A model generated the notes under the pieces. The model was not told the DNA's origin, did not search any database, and saw only the letters and a program-made list of their open reading frames with translations. The position numbers and the translations under genes were made by a program. Below are positions 30,306 through 40,907 of a stretch of 64,000 nt of DNA, piece by piece. Every line of letters starts with the position of its first letter. Positions within the stretch are counted from its first letter, which is position 1. Origin of the DNA: Mycosarcoma maydis (lineage: Eukaryota; Basidiomycota; Ustilaginomycetes; Ustilaginales); the NCBI RefSeq assembly GCF_000328475.2, contig NC_026478.1, positions 744,001 to 808,000 of the forward strand, read 5' to 3'.

Positions 30306-33300
30306 AGTCACCGTCTCGATCTCCTTGAAGAGTTCCTTCACTTGTACAATCTACGAACGCAATTGACTTCAATCAAAGACGCCGCCGAGGAGACTGAGTC
30401 CAACCTGGCGAGTGGATGAGAAAGAAACGCATCGACTGTGCAACGGTCGCAAATTGAACATCAGACGATGGATGACGACGCAGGCAATATCGTCCGACAA
30501 GACTCAAAATCAAGATGGCCGGAACCTGGCCTGTCGTGCCCTATGGTATGTGCTCGCTCACATCGGGTAACGAACTCTGTAGTTCAACCGCCCTTGGCCG
30601 TGGCATCACAGAATTGCGATGATCGGCGCGGCTAGAACTTTATTGAAGCTCAAGCACGGGGTTCGAATGTTGCTGCTGACAGAATACATCAACAATGCAA
30701 GTAATGCTCAAGACCGTTTGTCATGATTCGTGTTCTCGGCCAAGTCAGCATTCAGCATTCACGATGGTGATTCTGTGCCGGACTGTGGCAGCAGACCAAA
30801 ATGAGCGGAGCACGAAAAAAACATTAGTGAAGGGAACACAGCCAAAGGTTAACTCAACTTTTGCTAATTCCGGAGGAATGCGAGTCACCCCCAAATGACG
30901 AATCACGACATAGGAGCTCAAAGCGTCAGCAACCCGATCGATATTGCGGCACTCATGACTGTGACTGTGACTGTACCGGAAACAGCACACGCAGGCACTC
31001 ACATCTAGACTTTGTCGACAGGCTTGCTCTCATCTCCAACGGAAAATGGGCTCCGTGCTCGTCTGAACACGAAGGTGAATCGTGATTCGCCTTACTTTTC
31101 CAGAACCAATCACAGACAGTAAGTTATCACGATTCGGAATTTCACAAAAGCACAAGATTCACGATTGCAGGCTGCGATCGTGGCAGAAAACCACGAATCG
31201 GGAATGCTGATGAAGACCGGCATGCAAACACCCGACGCGGAAAGTGTCAAGCTTAGCGAGCAGCTAATCTACCTCGCGTTCGCTCGCGTTCGGACTCGGA
31301 AAGCTCTAAACAAAGCGCTCTGCAAAATCACGAATGCTCCTAAGTTATCACCAGGCCGGTCGCTTACCTCGGTCAAGCGATAGCAATCAAGCACTTGCAA
31401 AACGCGGAGTTCTGATCCAGCTTTGATGGCGCTCCCGAGGAGCGCTGTCCGAAATGCCGGTCATGCATATACGACTACTGCTGCTGCTAACAAGTATGCC
31501 TACTCTGTTACATTGCTGATGTCTCTAGATCACTAATTGAAATTCAGCTCGAGAACAAAACAAGCCACACAGGAGGTATGCAACGAAAGCACTTGCTGAT
31601 GTTGCCAGGCTTGGCGTGAGGTACTGTAAGAGGAAGCGACATGTCCTTGAACGCAACTGCGGGAAGCGAAAGTTGGCTTGGCTGCAGACGAGATGAGGTT
31701 CAACATTCATTCATGCTTCACAGCAGCAGCCTTAACGAGACGGCAATTGAATCAAAGCTCGTTCACCGCAAAGCTGACATTTGCTTTGCGACCATCGTTC
31801 AACCTCAAAGTGAAAGCACAACAGACACGAGATGAGCCTTGTTGCTCTTCTTGGCTTTTGGCTCTTGAGAACCACAAATGTTAGCTTTGAAACCCGCGTA
31901 TCTCCACAGGCTTTGTTGCGTATGTGGAGGCTAATCCAATGATTATCTTTAGCGACTCACGACTTTTGGGCGGGACGCATGTGACTGTGACTTGGAGCAT
32001 ACGAACTAGTGTGAATTCAAAATTGGTAAGCGATGGAATTAAATTGATTCGTAACCGGGAATAATGTTTGTATTCGTCACTAATTGACAGCTGCCAAGTT
32101 CGATGGCGGTGGAAAGTCTACCACCACCATCGGAAGGTGCAGCGATTCTCGCTTCATTCTCTCTCCTCCCTGTTTGGTGGCTTCCAATCACCGTTTTCCT
32201 GGCTGGTGCCCAGACACTCTGTCCTTTGTCCTGATCCTGATCTCGAAGCGACATTCCATATGACCTGCCCGGCTGACTCAGGAAGCAGGTTGCGTGCTGC
32301 CAGGACCCCGAAGAGCATCTTTCTTGTGGTACGCTCAGGATTATCAGTCATCTCACAGCCCAAGTCGATCATTTGTGTATGCCCAACATCCGTCTTCGGG
32401 AACGGACGGTCTCGCCAACGGCGCGAAGCCACCGTCAATACTGGGAGACATTTGCGTTGCTTGGGCGCTGCGGCGAGGCTCTGCGAGCTGCGCCTCTGAT
32501 AACCCTTCCCATCTTTGCATCTATAATTACTCTATGGCGTAGTGATTAGATTTTGCGAGATTCAAGATCCATGTGGTGGCCTCGATGTTCTAACGATATC
32601 GAAAAGGACATCGAGCACTGCATTCGAAAGGTCGCTTTTCCTGCGCGACCGTGTATCAACGGTTGATAGGTAATCGCGCTCGCGCAAGGACGGGAAGAAT
32701 CACGAGTTGGGTGCCAATGCAGGCGTTGAACGCAGACGAAGAACCGAGCTTGAATAGCGAGCGGTCCGAGCCATCTTGAATGTTTTCCACGACCAGGTGA
32801 AACAAAAGGCATTGCAAACGCCGACAGCAATCGCATCAGAAGCCACTCTACTGTACAGCCCTACTGCTCGACCAGATTCTTGGCTCGGCATCCAAGTCCA
32901 TTCGCGAATGTACAGCGATGTACATCATTCACTTGTGCTTCTCATTCTAACTTAGTTGCGTCCGCATCAGCCGTTCCCGCGTGATAGCGAGGCGGCATCC
33001 ACAGATTCTAGGCAAGGCTTGTAGTAATGCATCACCAAACAATGCCGAAGGACTAGGCGAGCTTCACCCTTGCAATCGTCGCGGCAGAGACATACGAGAA
33101 GCGCGATTGAAACAGACAAAAAAGAAGAAAGAAGCGAGAGCTCATCGTCACGAAAGGCGACTGCACTGTACAGCACGTTAGGCTAATGCTTTGACTTCGG
33201 GGTCCGAGCTGTGTTTTGTGGGCAAGTGACCTCCAAAGGATTGTGACGAGCCAGCGAGTGCCGAGTCCATCAGTCGTGAGCATTAGAATGCTGACGACGG

Positions 33301-34687
33301 TCCGAGACAGATTTCGAAGTGAATGTGGAGGGACGACAAAATAGAACAGGGCTTTCAGCCGTGCCGAGCTTGTGTCCCCCTCCGTGCTCGGGTATGGCCA
33401 ATTTTGTGCAACACCGATCTCCAAGTGCAGAACAACACGGTTGTGAGACATGAGTGAGAGGAAACGACAAAGGTAAAGTTCTAATCAAGAAAAGGCCACG
33501 GAGACACGAAAGGTTCATGATTCGTGGTACTTTATCAGCACTCATGACTCTGAGAAAACGCAACACTCGGCGATGCATTTGTGTCTGGCAACCGGCAACC
33601 GAGTACAGTATCGTGTATGTACATATCAGGATGGATGATGGTGTGTGTGTGTGTGTGACTGGTAGAGGCACGGGGGTAACGCAGCAATCTCGACACTTGT
33701 CCGTCCCAAGTTTGATCTTGAGCTGCATATTTTCTCTGTGCGAACCTGCTTGGGTCGATCTGCGAGACATCACAAAGCAATCACAAGTCACTGCTTTGGC
33801 GCCGCAGTTAGAACTCGCAACTGGCTTAGTAGACTGTGTGCTTCTCCATGGCCCAACCTACCTACGACTGTACACACACAGGTTCGTGCCTCGTGGATTC
33901 AGTCACCTTTTTTTATGGTACGCCGTGCAGTAGTCAGATCATAATTCTACAGTAAGCGTTTGGCGGCCAACAACGCCATCTGTTCTGCCTCATCTTTTTC
34001 CCGCACTATCTTGGCTTGGCTTTCCTGGGCGCAGCCCATTTGCGTAGGGCATGGGACTGTCTTTGCCTCCTCCTGCCCGTCCTCTCAACCACCATTCTAC
34101 AGGTCCTTCAGCCGCACATCATTCTTCCGGCGGGCCCTAGCCTCTATGCCTCTTCTGCTTCTTTACCACAAACCTGCCCAACTACCCTTCCTGAGACACG
34201 ACACCTGATCGCCTTCTCTTCATAACCAAGACATCTTTCCTCCAACACAGCCTGATCGGCCTATTCCGACACTCGTCCAAACCTCATCTCACCTGTTCAT
34301 TTCATTACGGCAGCCTTTTTGCAAGCGACCACACACATTTCCTTTCTCAGCATACCAACAGCTTCTTGCACACTCTCACACTGCACTCACCTCCACTGGA
34401 ACTGTCGACAGCCTTCTTCCTGACTATAAATTCGTCGGCTATCTTCGCACCAACACCTGCATAGCACTCCAATCGCAGCGCCACACACTGACGGCTCATA
34501 TTGACTCTCCCATTAATTCGACTCCGCCCTCACTATCCTCGTGATATACGCGACCCCGCATCCTTTCTACCTGAAACACCCGGACCCTGCCTCCTTCATA
34601 CACCTTGTTGCCCGGACACGGTCCTTGTCAGCATACATGTGTGCAACGTAATTCTGTTCATCTAAATCGCATCTCGCGGCCGCCATT
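30306..34687. other. Long gene-free stretch, 4.4 kb
   Basis: No frame here shows a recognisable domain. The left part carries ATTCACGA, GAATCGTGATTC (about 31078-31090) and ATCACGATTCGG (about 31127) units. There is a GT repeat at 33641-33657. The last 500 bases (about 34180-34680) are strongly C/T-rich and look like promoter and leader of the following Ser-rich gene. It is the longest internal spacer in the window, and an unrecognised non-coding RNA cannot be excluded. Confidence 0.5.
33640..33657. repeat. (GT)n microsatellite
   Basis: Nine GT dinucleotides in the long spacer upstream of the Ser-rich gene. Confidence 0.85.
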
Positions 34688-36829
34688 ATGCCGAGCATGC
34701 ACACTTTTCCTGCGGCAAAGCTTGTCGGCCACGACTTCCTTGGCAACCACATTGGTGAACTCCTCTTCCGTCAGCCTGTCAGCAAAGCTTCCGCAACAGA
34801 CCGTACCAAAGGTTCGTCAAATGGAAGCACCGTTTGCCCTTCAGAACATAGAACCGTAAGACGCGGTTCCGTTGCACTACAGAACCCTGATCTGATTGCG
34901 CTATGCACTGGGGCGCTGGTTGACGCCAAGGATGCACAACCGCAGCTCCACCCCTCCCTAGGCGTAGGCATCGAGAGCTCGTCCCAGCCTCCCACCCACC
35001 GCGTCTCCTCTCCTGACCAAAGCAGCGGGAGCTCCTTGTCGGAACCCGACTCGGTCGAGAGCAGATCCGGGAGCGCGGACGCAGACGTGACTCTTCATCT
35101 CAGCCAGCTTTCTCTCGCCCGCAGAAGAATCGCATCGGAAGGGGTCCCCACATCACCGCGGATTAGCTTTGTCACCAATTTTGGTGCCAAAACACGCAGC
35201 TCTGGCAGCCAACGTGCTCCGTCCGAGGCAGGTTCCTCGAGCTATTTCGGCCTCAGTAGCAACCTGAGCGTGCCCAGCATGTCTCCCATGGAATTTCCTG
35301 GCGCCATCAACTGGAACATTCCGTTCCGCGAACAGAATCAGTTTTTCGCCAATGCCATCGAGCAGAATGCCTTGCTCAACCGCAAGTCCTCTCAGCAAAG
35401 CCAGTCCTCGGATGCAGCCTCTTCGCAGCCCTCCAAGCGCATCGCTTGTGGGCAAAGCGATTCACCCGAAATGGCAACACCGACGACCTCCGCCGAGTCA
35501 GTGGTGGTCAGTGAAAAGAGTCACTCCTTCTCGCAACCAGATCGGCCCGTTCGACAACGTTTTACACGAGCTGCCACCGAGTCATCCTTGAAGCCTATCG
35601 TGCAGAGCCAGCAAACGCAGCATCCACAATCGCCCAATGAACCAACCAACCTCTCGAAAACCGGCCTGGCCCCTTCCAAGAGCATGGGATCTGCCTCTTC
35701 TGGCTTGCTTGTGCACCGTAAAAAGCCATCACTGGTGCCTAAAGGCGATGACGAGCGCACTTTTTGCTTTGTGGACAATGGTCACACCGGAGCAGCTCAA
35801 CCTGTGGTACCACTCGCCGAGGATCCATTGCCAGCGAGCACACTGCTGGCATCGGTTCCAGAGCGCTCTGTATCTCAGTCATCCTCAATGTTGTCTTCAA
35901 AAACGTCGTACAGAGAAATCGTCCAAGGACAATACGCTGCTGCGCTGAGCGCTGGCAGTGGAAGCTCGCGACTCGCCGCTTCAGCCTCTGCTAAGACCAA
36001 GCCGATCGCAAAGCCTCGCAACAGAATGTCAGCGCTAGGAGATGTGAATGTGAGCAGCACGACGTTGTCCTCATCGCATGCGACCGCCAAGAGCCAAAAT
36101 TCTGCACAGATTTCTCTGCTTTCTCTCAAGCCTCCTGTTTCAACAGCGCAGAATGGCTCATCGAGGCCCAAGCGAAGGCTCCGAATTCAGCCCAACGTGC
36201 AGTCCAGGCCAAGTCTGTTGGAGAAGACTATGGAGCAGCAAAAACAAGCGAGACAGATAGCGATTGCCGCCAACGCAAAAAATGATGCTGCCGAGGATGA
36301 AAGTCCGGCTGCAACCGCGAGCGTCAACGAGCGATACAAACCTATCGTCTACGGCACTGAACAGCGCATCTTCCGCATCCAATCAGGAGCTTCGACGACG
36401 GATGGCGTCGGGTTTCCATTTACGGTCATGTCGGGCGACGTTCGAGACAAAGCTAGCGAGTCAACGGAGCCTGCGGCCAGTCATGCGCGCACCAGCGACT
36501 GGGCTCGCGAACAGAGCATGTGGACGAGCTCACCTGCGGCTGGCGGCGAGATCGAGTCTTCGTGCAACGCGCTGTTGACGCTTGGCGGCTCTGTGAGCAT
36601 GGCGAACGGTCATGCGGCTCAACGTTTGTTATGCCACCACACGGCTAGTCACAGTTCGTCGTCAACCGAGAGTGCGAGTACCAACGAACTGCTCAGTCCG
36701 CCTGAAACGGCGATCTCGACGCCCGAACTTGAGTCGGCCCACGAGCGCGAGCCAATGCTTAGCCACCAGCTCGCCCTTGGCCCCCTCAAGCCACTCCCAG
36801 CTCGTCGTTCTTCCCCACTCAGTGCCTAG
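34688..36829 (+). CDS. Serine-rich protein of unknown function
   Basis: The frame encodes 713 residues and was not matched to a known family. Composition is dominated by Ser, Ala, Pro, Gln and Thr with no transmembrane segment, signal peptide or obvious catalytic motif, so most of it is probably disordered. Possible short conserved islands are ISFVTNFGAKTR (about 158-169), MEFPGAINWNIPFREQNQFF (about 201-220), RPKRRLRIQP (about 498-507) and IVYGTEQRIFRI (about 558-569). The basic PKRRLR could act in nuclear import. Length, continuous frame and a pyrimidine-rich leader ahead of the first ATG support a real gene. The large upstream spacer suggests a regulated gene, perhaps a cell-cycle or transcription regulator; that is only a guess. 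It is convergent with the CMLE-like gene. Confidence 0.75.
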   Translation: MPSMHTFPAAKLVGHDFLGNHIGELLFRQPVSKASATDRTKGSSNGSTVCPSEHRTVRRGSVALQNPDLIALCTGALVDAKDAQPQLHPSLGVGIESSSQPPTHRVSSPDQSSGSSLSEPDSVESRSGSADADVTLHLSQLSLARRRIASEGVPTSPRISFVTNFGAKTRSSGSQRAPSEAGSSSYFGLSSNLSVPSMSPMEFPGAINWNIPFREQNQFFANAIEQNALLNRKSSQQSQSSDAASSQPSKRIACGQSDSPEMATPTTSAESVVVSEKSHSFSQPDRPVRQRFTRAATESSLKPIVQSQQTQHPQSPNEPTNLSKTGLAPSKSMGSASSGLLVHRKKPSLVPKGDDERTFCFVDNGHTGAAQPVVPLAEDPLPASTLLASVPERSVSQSSSMLSSKTSYREIVQGQYAAALSAGSGSSRLAASASAKTKPIAKPRNRMSALGDVNVSSTTLSSSHATAKSQNSAQISLLSLKPPVSTAQNGSSRPKRRLRIQPNVQSRPSLLEKTMEQQKQARQIAIAANAKNDAAEDESPAATASVNERYKPIVYGTEQRIFRIQSGASTTDGVGFPFTVMSGDVRDKASESTEPAASHARTSDWAREQSMWTSSPAAGGEIESSCNALLTLGGSVSMANGHAAQRLLCHHTASHSSSSTESASTNELLSPPETAISTPELESAHEREPMLSHQLALGPLKPLPARRSSPLSA

Positions 36830-36884
36830 CACTCGTTCCCTTTTTCTTGTCTTGCTGTATCTATCTCATTCTCGATGTTTCTCT

Positions 36885-36922
<38 letters not shown>

Positions 36923-37399
36923 GTCTACATCATTTGTCAGGGGAACAGCATTATACACGCATTTGTACTAGCTCCTTGCGCATTATCGTCTCGCATTGGG
37001 GTTTCTTGTTGGTATTTCGTCTTCAGTTAACTTAACGTTAAGATTGAACTGGGATGTAAGCATGTATGGCGTGTGTGAACCACGAATCGCTGCGTGTGTT
37101 TTCACGGGGCTCTGTTCGGCAGGCTGCTCGTTGTTGGCTGTCGCAGTATCGGTCTACGCAGAACGGTGTGGGAGGGTGAGCGAAGCTGGGTGAAGCGCAC
37201 TGGCTGTGGCTGAGAGCGGAGATAGGAGAGAGGGCTGGTCGGTTTGCTGGTGCGTTTGGAAGCAAGGTAACAATGTGTGTTCACGAAGGGGTTAGGTGAA
37301 GTGTCATGACGGATTGTGCACAAGCGTGTTGACAAGGTGGTATGAGGCGTGATGTGAGGTAGGAGTAGAGATCTGGGATTGATGAGGATAAAGGGGCGA
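36830..37399. other. Intergenic between convergent genes, with CT repeat
   Basis: The 570-bp spacer holds a CT microsatellite and the 12-bp palindrome CTTAACGTTAAG (37031-37042). No gene was seen. Confidence 0.6.
36889..36920. repeat. (TC)n microsatellite
   Basis: Sixteen TC dinucleotides, about 60 bp after the stop of the Ser-rich gene and therefore probably in its 3' UTR. Confidence 0.9.
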
Positions 37400-38835
37400 T
37401 TACAAAAGCCAGATGGCATGGCTTGCGCCTTGTGGTTGGGGTTGGTGATGATGTTGAATTGGCGGCAGTTGTGTAGAAGCCTTGACATGGAAGCTAGGCT
37501 CATTCAGGTCAAATGCAACCACGTCGATCCAGCCCTGCTCGTCATCGGTAAGAACCATGTGATCCAGACCGTCCATAATGCGCGTCGGTGCGAGTTCGAT
37601 CGCATTCGCCTTACCGCCGCTCGTACGAGTGTGGAAACGTGCAACTTCACGCAGATCCACGTGAATCCCTGAGCTACTCGGCGTAATCGTCAGACGCAGC
37701 GCAACAAGCAGGCCTTTATTCGACATGGTCTTGCCACGCGTTGTGGCATAGATGTATCGGAGGTCCGACGAAAATCGCAGCGTATCACCACGCCAGTTAG
37801 AACGTCCAGAAGCCGCTTGTTGCGGTGTGAGCAGGTCCGCCTCGGCCACATGCCTCGCTCCCTCCTTGATATCCGAGTCGTACGGCGGCACCTGGTACGC
37901 ATCCACATAATTCGAATGCTCCGTAACCGTAAACACCAGCGGCCACTCGGGATGAGGGATCACGTGTCTCGGTCCATCCTCCTCCCTCTTGGACACTATC
38001 GTATACAGATGGTCCAGCGATGCGAATCGATACGCTTGAATAGCATTCGCCCCCAAATCCGCCACATATGCCACCTGGCCTTGACCCGAGCTCGACGAAG
38101 CCGAACAGTCGAAGCTGTGAGCACCGTAGCGGAGCGCTTTGCGCGTCTTATCGGCCGTCGCAAGCTGCTTTTCACCGCCAGCCAGAAAAATCATCTCTTT
38201 GACGCGCGTCTCGATGCGTCCAGTTTCCGGATCCAGCGTATGGAGCTCACCAGTGGGCCCACCTGCCGAGCCCAGCCACCTCGCCACTCCAGGCAGCGAT
38301 CCAAATCCAGGTGCAGAGCGCGTCAAGTACGGTGGCGGTTGAACATGTACATAACTTCCCGTAGCCGTGATCTCGCGTCGATTGCCGAACGAAAGCGAGT
38401 AGTCGGTCGGCGAAACGTGCCACGCCGAGAGCGCCGAAGGCGTGCCCCATGTGGTGGCGTACACCGTCTGTTGTTGCCTCGAAGAAACGCCGAGCGCGAG
38501 GTATTGGTGAGGCCCTTCGGCGCGGATGCTGTGCAGGATCGAGAGCTTCGAGTTGAGCACGTCGTACGTGAGCACGAACAGCGAGCGCGAGTTGAACGTG
38601 CCCGTCACGATGTGGTAGTTTTGGGCGCACGTATCCGAGCTAGTCGTCAAACAAGAGCGTACGCAGAATGGGTTGCTGCTGGTCGCAATACCACAGCTCG
38701 TGCTCGGATCGTGTTGTGTCAAATTAGTCGTAGGCTGTATGACGTTGCAATGGCAGACGAAAGCAGAAGTGTGTGTAGAGGAAGCAAAAACATCAATGTC
38801 AGCACATGGCCCACGTTCACAACCTGCAACCCCAT
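37400..38835 (-). CDS. Carboxy-cis,cis-muconate cyclase-like beta-propeller, probably secreted
   Basis: The body matches fungal 3-carboxy-cis,cis-muconate lactonizing enzyme, a seven-bladed propeller of protocatechuate breakdown: HVIPHPEWPLVFTVTEHSNY, LRFSSDLRYIYATTR, SGGKANAIELAP, LTDDEQGWIDVVAFD and SHAIWLL at the end. Its frame has no usable ATG before about residue 240, so an upstream exon is needed. The ATG at 38835 in another frame encodes a classic signal peptide (VLTLMFLLPLHTLLL, then SSAIA). Removing 38743-38676 (68 nt, CTAAT branch, CAG acceptor) joins it in frame to NPFCVRSCL, giving 455 residues. The donor GTCATA is weak, so the exact junction is uncertain. Known enzymes of this family are cytosolic, so a secreted copy may act on another lactone. 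The family call is firm, the N-terminus inferred. Confidence 0.78.
38676..38743 (-). other. Proposed 68-nt intron of the CMLE-like gene (weak donor)
   Basis: The proposed donor GTCATA is atypical. The acceptor is CAG at 38676, or alternatively 38679, which also keeps frame. It is needed to connect the signal-peptide exon to the propeller frame. A single-base sequencing error is the main alternative. Confidence 0.5.
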
Positions 38836-38940
38836 TAACGAAAGATGAAAGAACCAATATCAGATTCACCCTTCTCACCAGCGGCTTAATGCTAAAGACT
38901 ACATCAGCAGAGAGATCACGACAGCCATGCTCGCCCAACT

Positions 38941-40395
38941 TCAGTACTCGTCATCGTCTTGATCGCTCAACTCCATCTCGTCCAATTCGTCGTCCAGAAC
39001 GTCCTCGCTTTGCACTTGCCACCCATCCTCTTCCTCCTCTTCCTCCTCCTCTTCCTCCATGAGCTCGTCACTGTCGACAAAACGCACACTCACAATGCCG
39101 CTGGCAAACGTATACCCGACCAACCCAATCAGCGCCGAGCAGACCCACAGAGCGCGACCCAAACGCAATCTGCGGTCTTCAGGCGACGCGGAAGGACGGG
39201 ACTGTCTCTGCTGCTGCTGCCTTGTCGCTGTTGGTGTTGTACGTGGAATCGAGTCGGCAGCCGCCGCCGCAGGGGTGGAGTCGGTGGTGGAAGGTGAACT
39301 TGCCTTATTCGAAGTTGTAGGCGCCGAGAAGGGCCAAATGTACGAAAGAAGACCTGACAAAGGTGTTGATGAAGATGTCGGGACAGTAGGCGGGCTGGAA
39401 AGTACTTCGGTATGTGTGGCCCAGAGGCTCAGCTCATCCGGGCCGGGGAAGAGCTGTTGGTTCATCTTTGTAAGGTAATGCGCTAGTCGGGGGTACGACG
39501 TCTTGACAAGCCTTGGCAGGATATCCACGGGCATTTTGGGAGAGGCGAAAAGCAGCGGGGCGAGATATCCAAATACATGCGCATCCAGACTGCTCACTTT
39601 GCTTCCTCCGAACAAATACATGCCACCGCCGAGAGCCGCGTCGATAACATCGAGAACCTCTCTCCACTTGGAGACGAGCTTGGATCGTTCAAACTCGTCG
39701 TGTACCGCTTGCTTTGCCGATTGACCCAAGCCTTGCTTCCTGGCGGGGATGATGCCTGCTCTAGCTGCTAGGTCGTCTGCTTCGCCCGACTGCGCAAGAG
39801 CTTCTTTGCCTCCCAATCCCCACAGTCCGACGGCTGTGAGACGTGTTTCAACCACGTTACGCAGGCGCGAGGGGATAGAAGGCTGGAACCGCAAAGGCAA
39901 AGAGGCAAGCTTTGCCAACGAAGAGGCGGGAGCTTCGATACCGCCGACCGAGGAATATGCTGAGGCGGTCACGGTGCGGAAGTTGGCCGGAAGACTAAAG
40001 AGTGAATGTAGGATGAGGTCGAGCAGATGGTCGTCTACAAATGCGTGAAGAGCAGTGTGTTTTGCTTCGAGCTCCTCGTCCGACACCAACGCAGAATCGA
40101 GACCGACGGCGGTACAGAACGACTTAATGGCTTCAACACTGTCAATCAACTCGACAGTTTCGTTGTTGCCTTCGAGCACCTGGAGCAACGGCACGCGTGC
40201 GAGCGACGTTGACGCCGACGCAAGCTGCAACTGCACATCACCTTTGTGCGCAAAAGTGGCACGAAGAAGTGATGCCGCGTAGAGCGATGCTGGGTCAAGA
40301 GTGGGCAATGTAGGTGATGTGCCCCAGACGTGGAGGCGAAGCGTCCTTGGGCCGTCAGGCGCGGAACCAGATGAGGTTGATGCGTACGTTGACAT
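38941..40395 (-). CDS. sam37: Sam37/Tom37/metaxin-like mitochondrial outer-membrane import subunit
   Basis: Sam37 is a subunit of the sorting and assembly machinery that inserts beta-barrel proteins into the mitochondrial outer membrane. The 484-residue product has a thioredoxin/GST-like fold: LRLHVWGTSPTLPTLDPASL near the N-terminus and the metaxin signature SSLDAHVFGYLAPLL (about 272-286). A hydrophobic segment, LWVCSALIGLVGYTFASGI (about 415-437), follows a low-complexity linker. The C-terminus is unusually acidic: a run of about ten Glu and then Asp/Glu-rich residues to the end. The acidic tail could face the cytosol and bind precursors, but that is inference. No intron is visible. The stop lies about 100 bp upstream of the proposed start of the CMLE-like gene, so that gene's promoter must overlap this gene's 3' end. 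Confidence 0.85.
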   Translation of the reverse strand: MSTYASTSSGSAPDGPRTLRLHVWGTSPTLPTLDPASLYAASLLRATFAHKGDVQLQLASASTSLARVPLLQVLEGNNETVELIDSVEAIKSFCTAVGLDSALVSDEELEAKHTALHAFVDDHLLDLILHSLFSLPANFRTVTASAYSSVGGIEAPASSLAKLASLPLRFQPSIPSRLRNVVETRLTAVGLWGLGGKEALAQSGEADDLAARAGIIPARKQGLGQSAKQAVHDEFERSKLVSKWREVLDVIDAALGGGMYLFGGSKVSSLDAHVFGYLAPLLFASPKMPVDILPRLVKTSYPRLAHYLTKMNQQLFPGPDELSLWATHTEVLSSPPTVPTSSSTPLSGLLSYIWPFSAPTTSNKASSPSTTDSTPAAAAADSIPRTTPTATRQQQQRQSRPSASPEDRRLRLGRALWVCSALIGLVGYTFASGIVSVRFVDSDELMEEEEEEEEEEDGWQVQSEDVLDDELDEMELSDQDDDEY

Positions 40396-40907
40396 GGTTG
40401 ATGTCGTGATGGCGGGAAAGGCTGGTGGATATGGTGGTGCGGATGAAATGCCTATGTGTCTGTTGTCAGCGATTTCGTTGCGTTACTTGAGCTGTCGTCG
40501 TGCTCAGCCCAACCGTAGAGACAAACTCTGTCAGTACGCCAGACAAGGGTGTGCGTTCGGAAGTGTCGGAAGGTGCAAAAGCTTCAAACAATGCTAAGGC
40601 GTGGAAAAACGTATTTCCCCCTCTAACCACCGAAGCGCCAAGTGAAGCGTGAACACGGTATTGACCTGTGCGGTGTTACGGTATTTTTAACCCACGACTC
40701 CGGCTCAACTTTAGTTCGAAATTGGATCGGGAATCAGGCAAGTCTGGATCGACAGATCGCGATGTTGTACAGTGAACGATGCTGCTGCTTGCAACGTCGG
40801 TCGTACCATGTATACTTTCTAAGGCTATGATAGATTAGAAGCGGTAGAAGTACAAATCACGAATGCATGCATATGATGCTAGGATCAACGAAGAAGGAGC
40901 CTGATCT
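40396..40907. other. Intergenic, 512 bp, promoter of SAM37
   Basis: The spacer between two minus-strand genes holds one AATCACGAATG unit near 40856. No gene or tRNA was recognised. Confidence 0.5.

Noticed and set aside
30640..30680. B-box-like GGGTTCGAATG
   Set aside because: No upstream A box at tRNA distance and the T arm does not pair.
32525..32605. tRNA-like A-box word (TGGCGTAGTGATTAGA)
   Set aside because: No matching B box (GGTTCGANNCC) or cloverleaf arms downstream.
33454..33933. 159-codon plus-strand frame in the 4.4-kb spacer
   Set aside because: It crosses a GT repeat and has no recognisable domain.
37817..38848. 343-codon plus-strand frame opposite the CMLE-like gene
   Set aside because: Very Arg-rich and without a domain, while the other strand matches a known propeller family.
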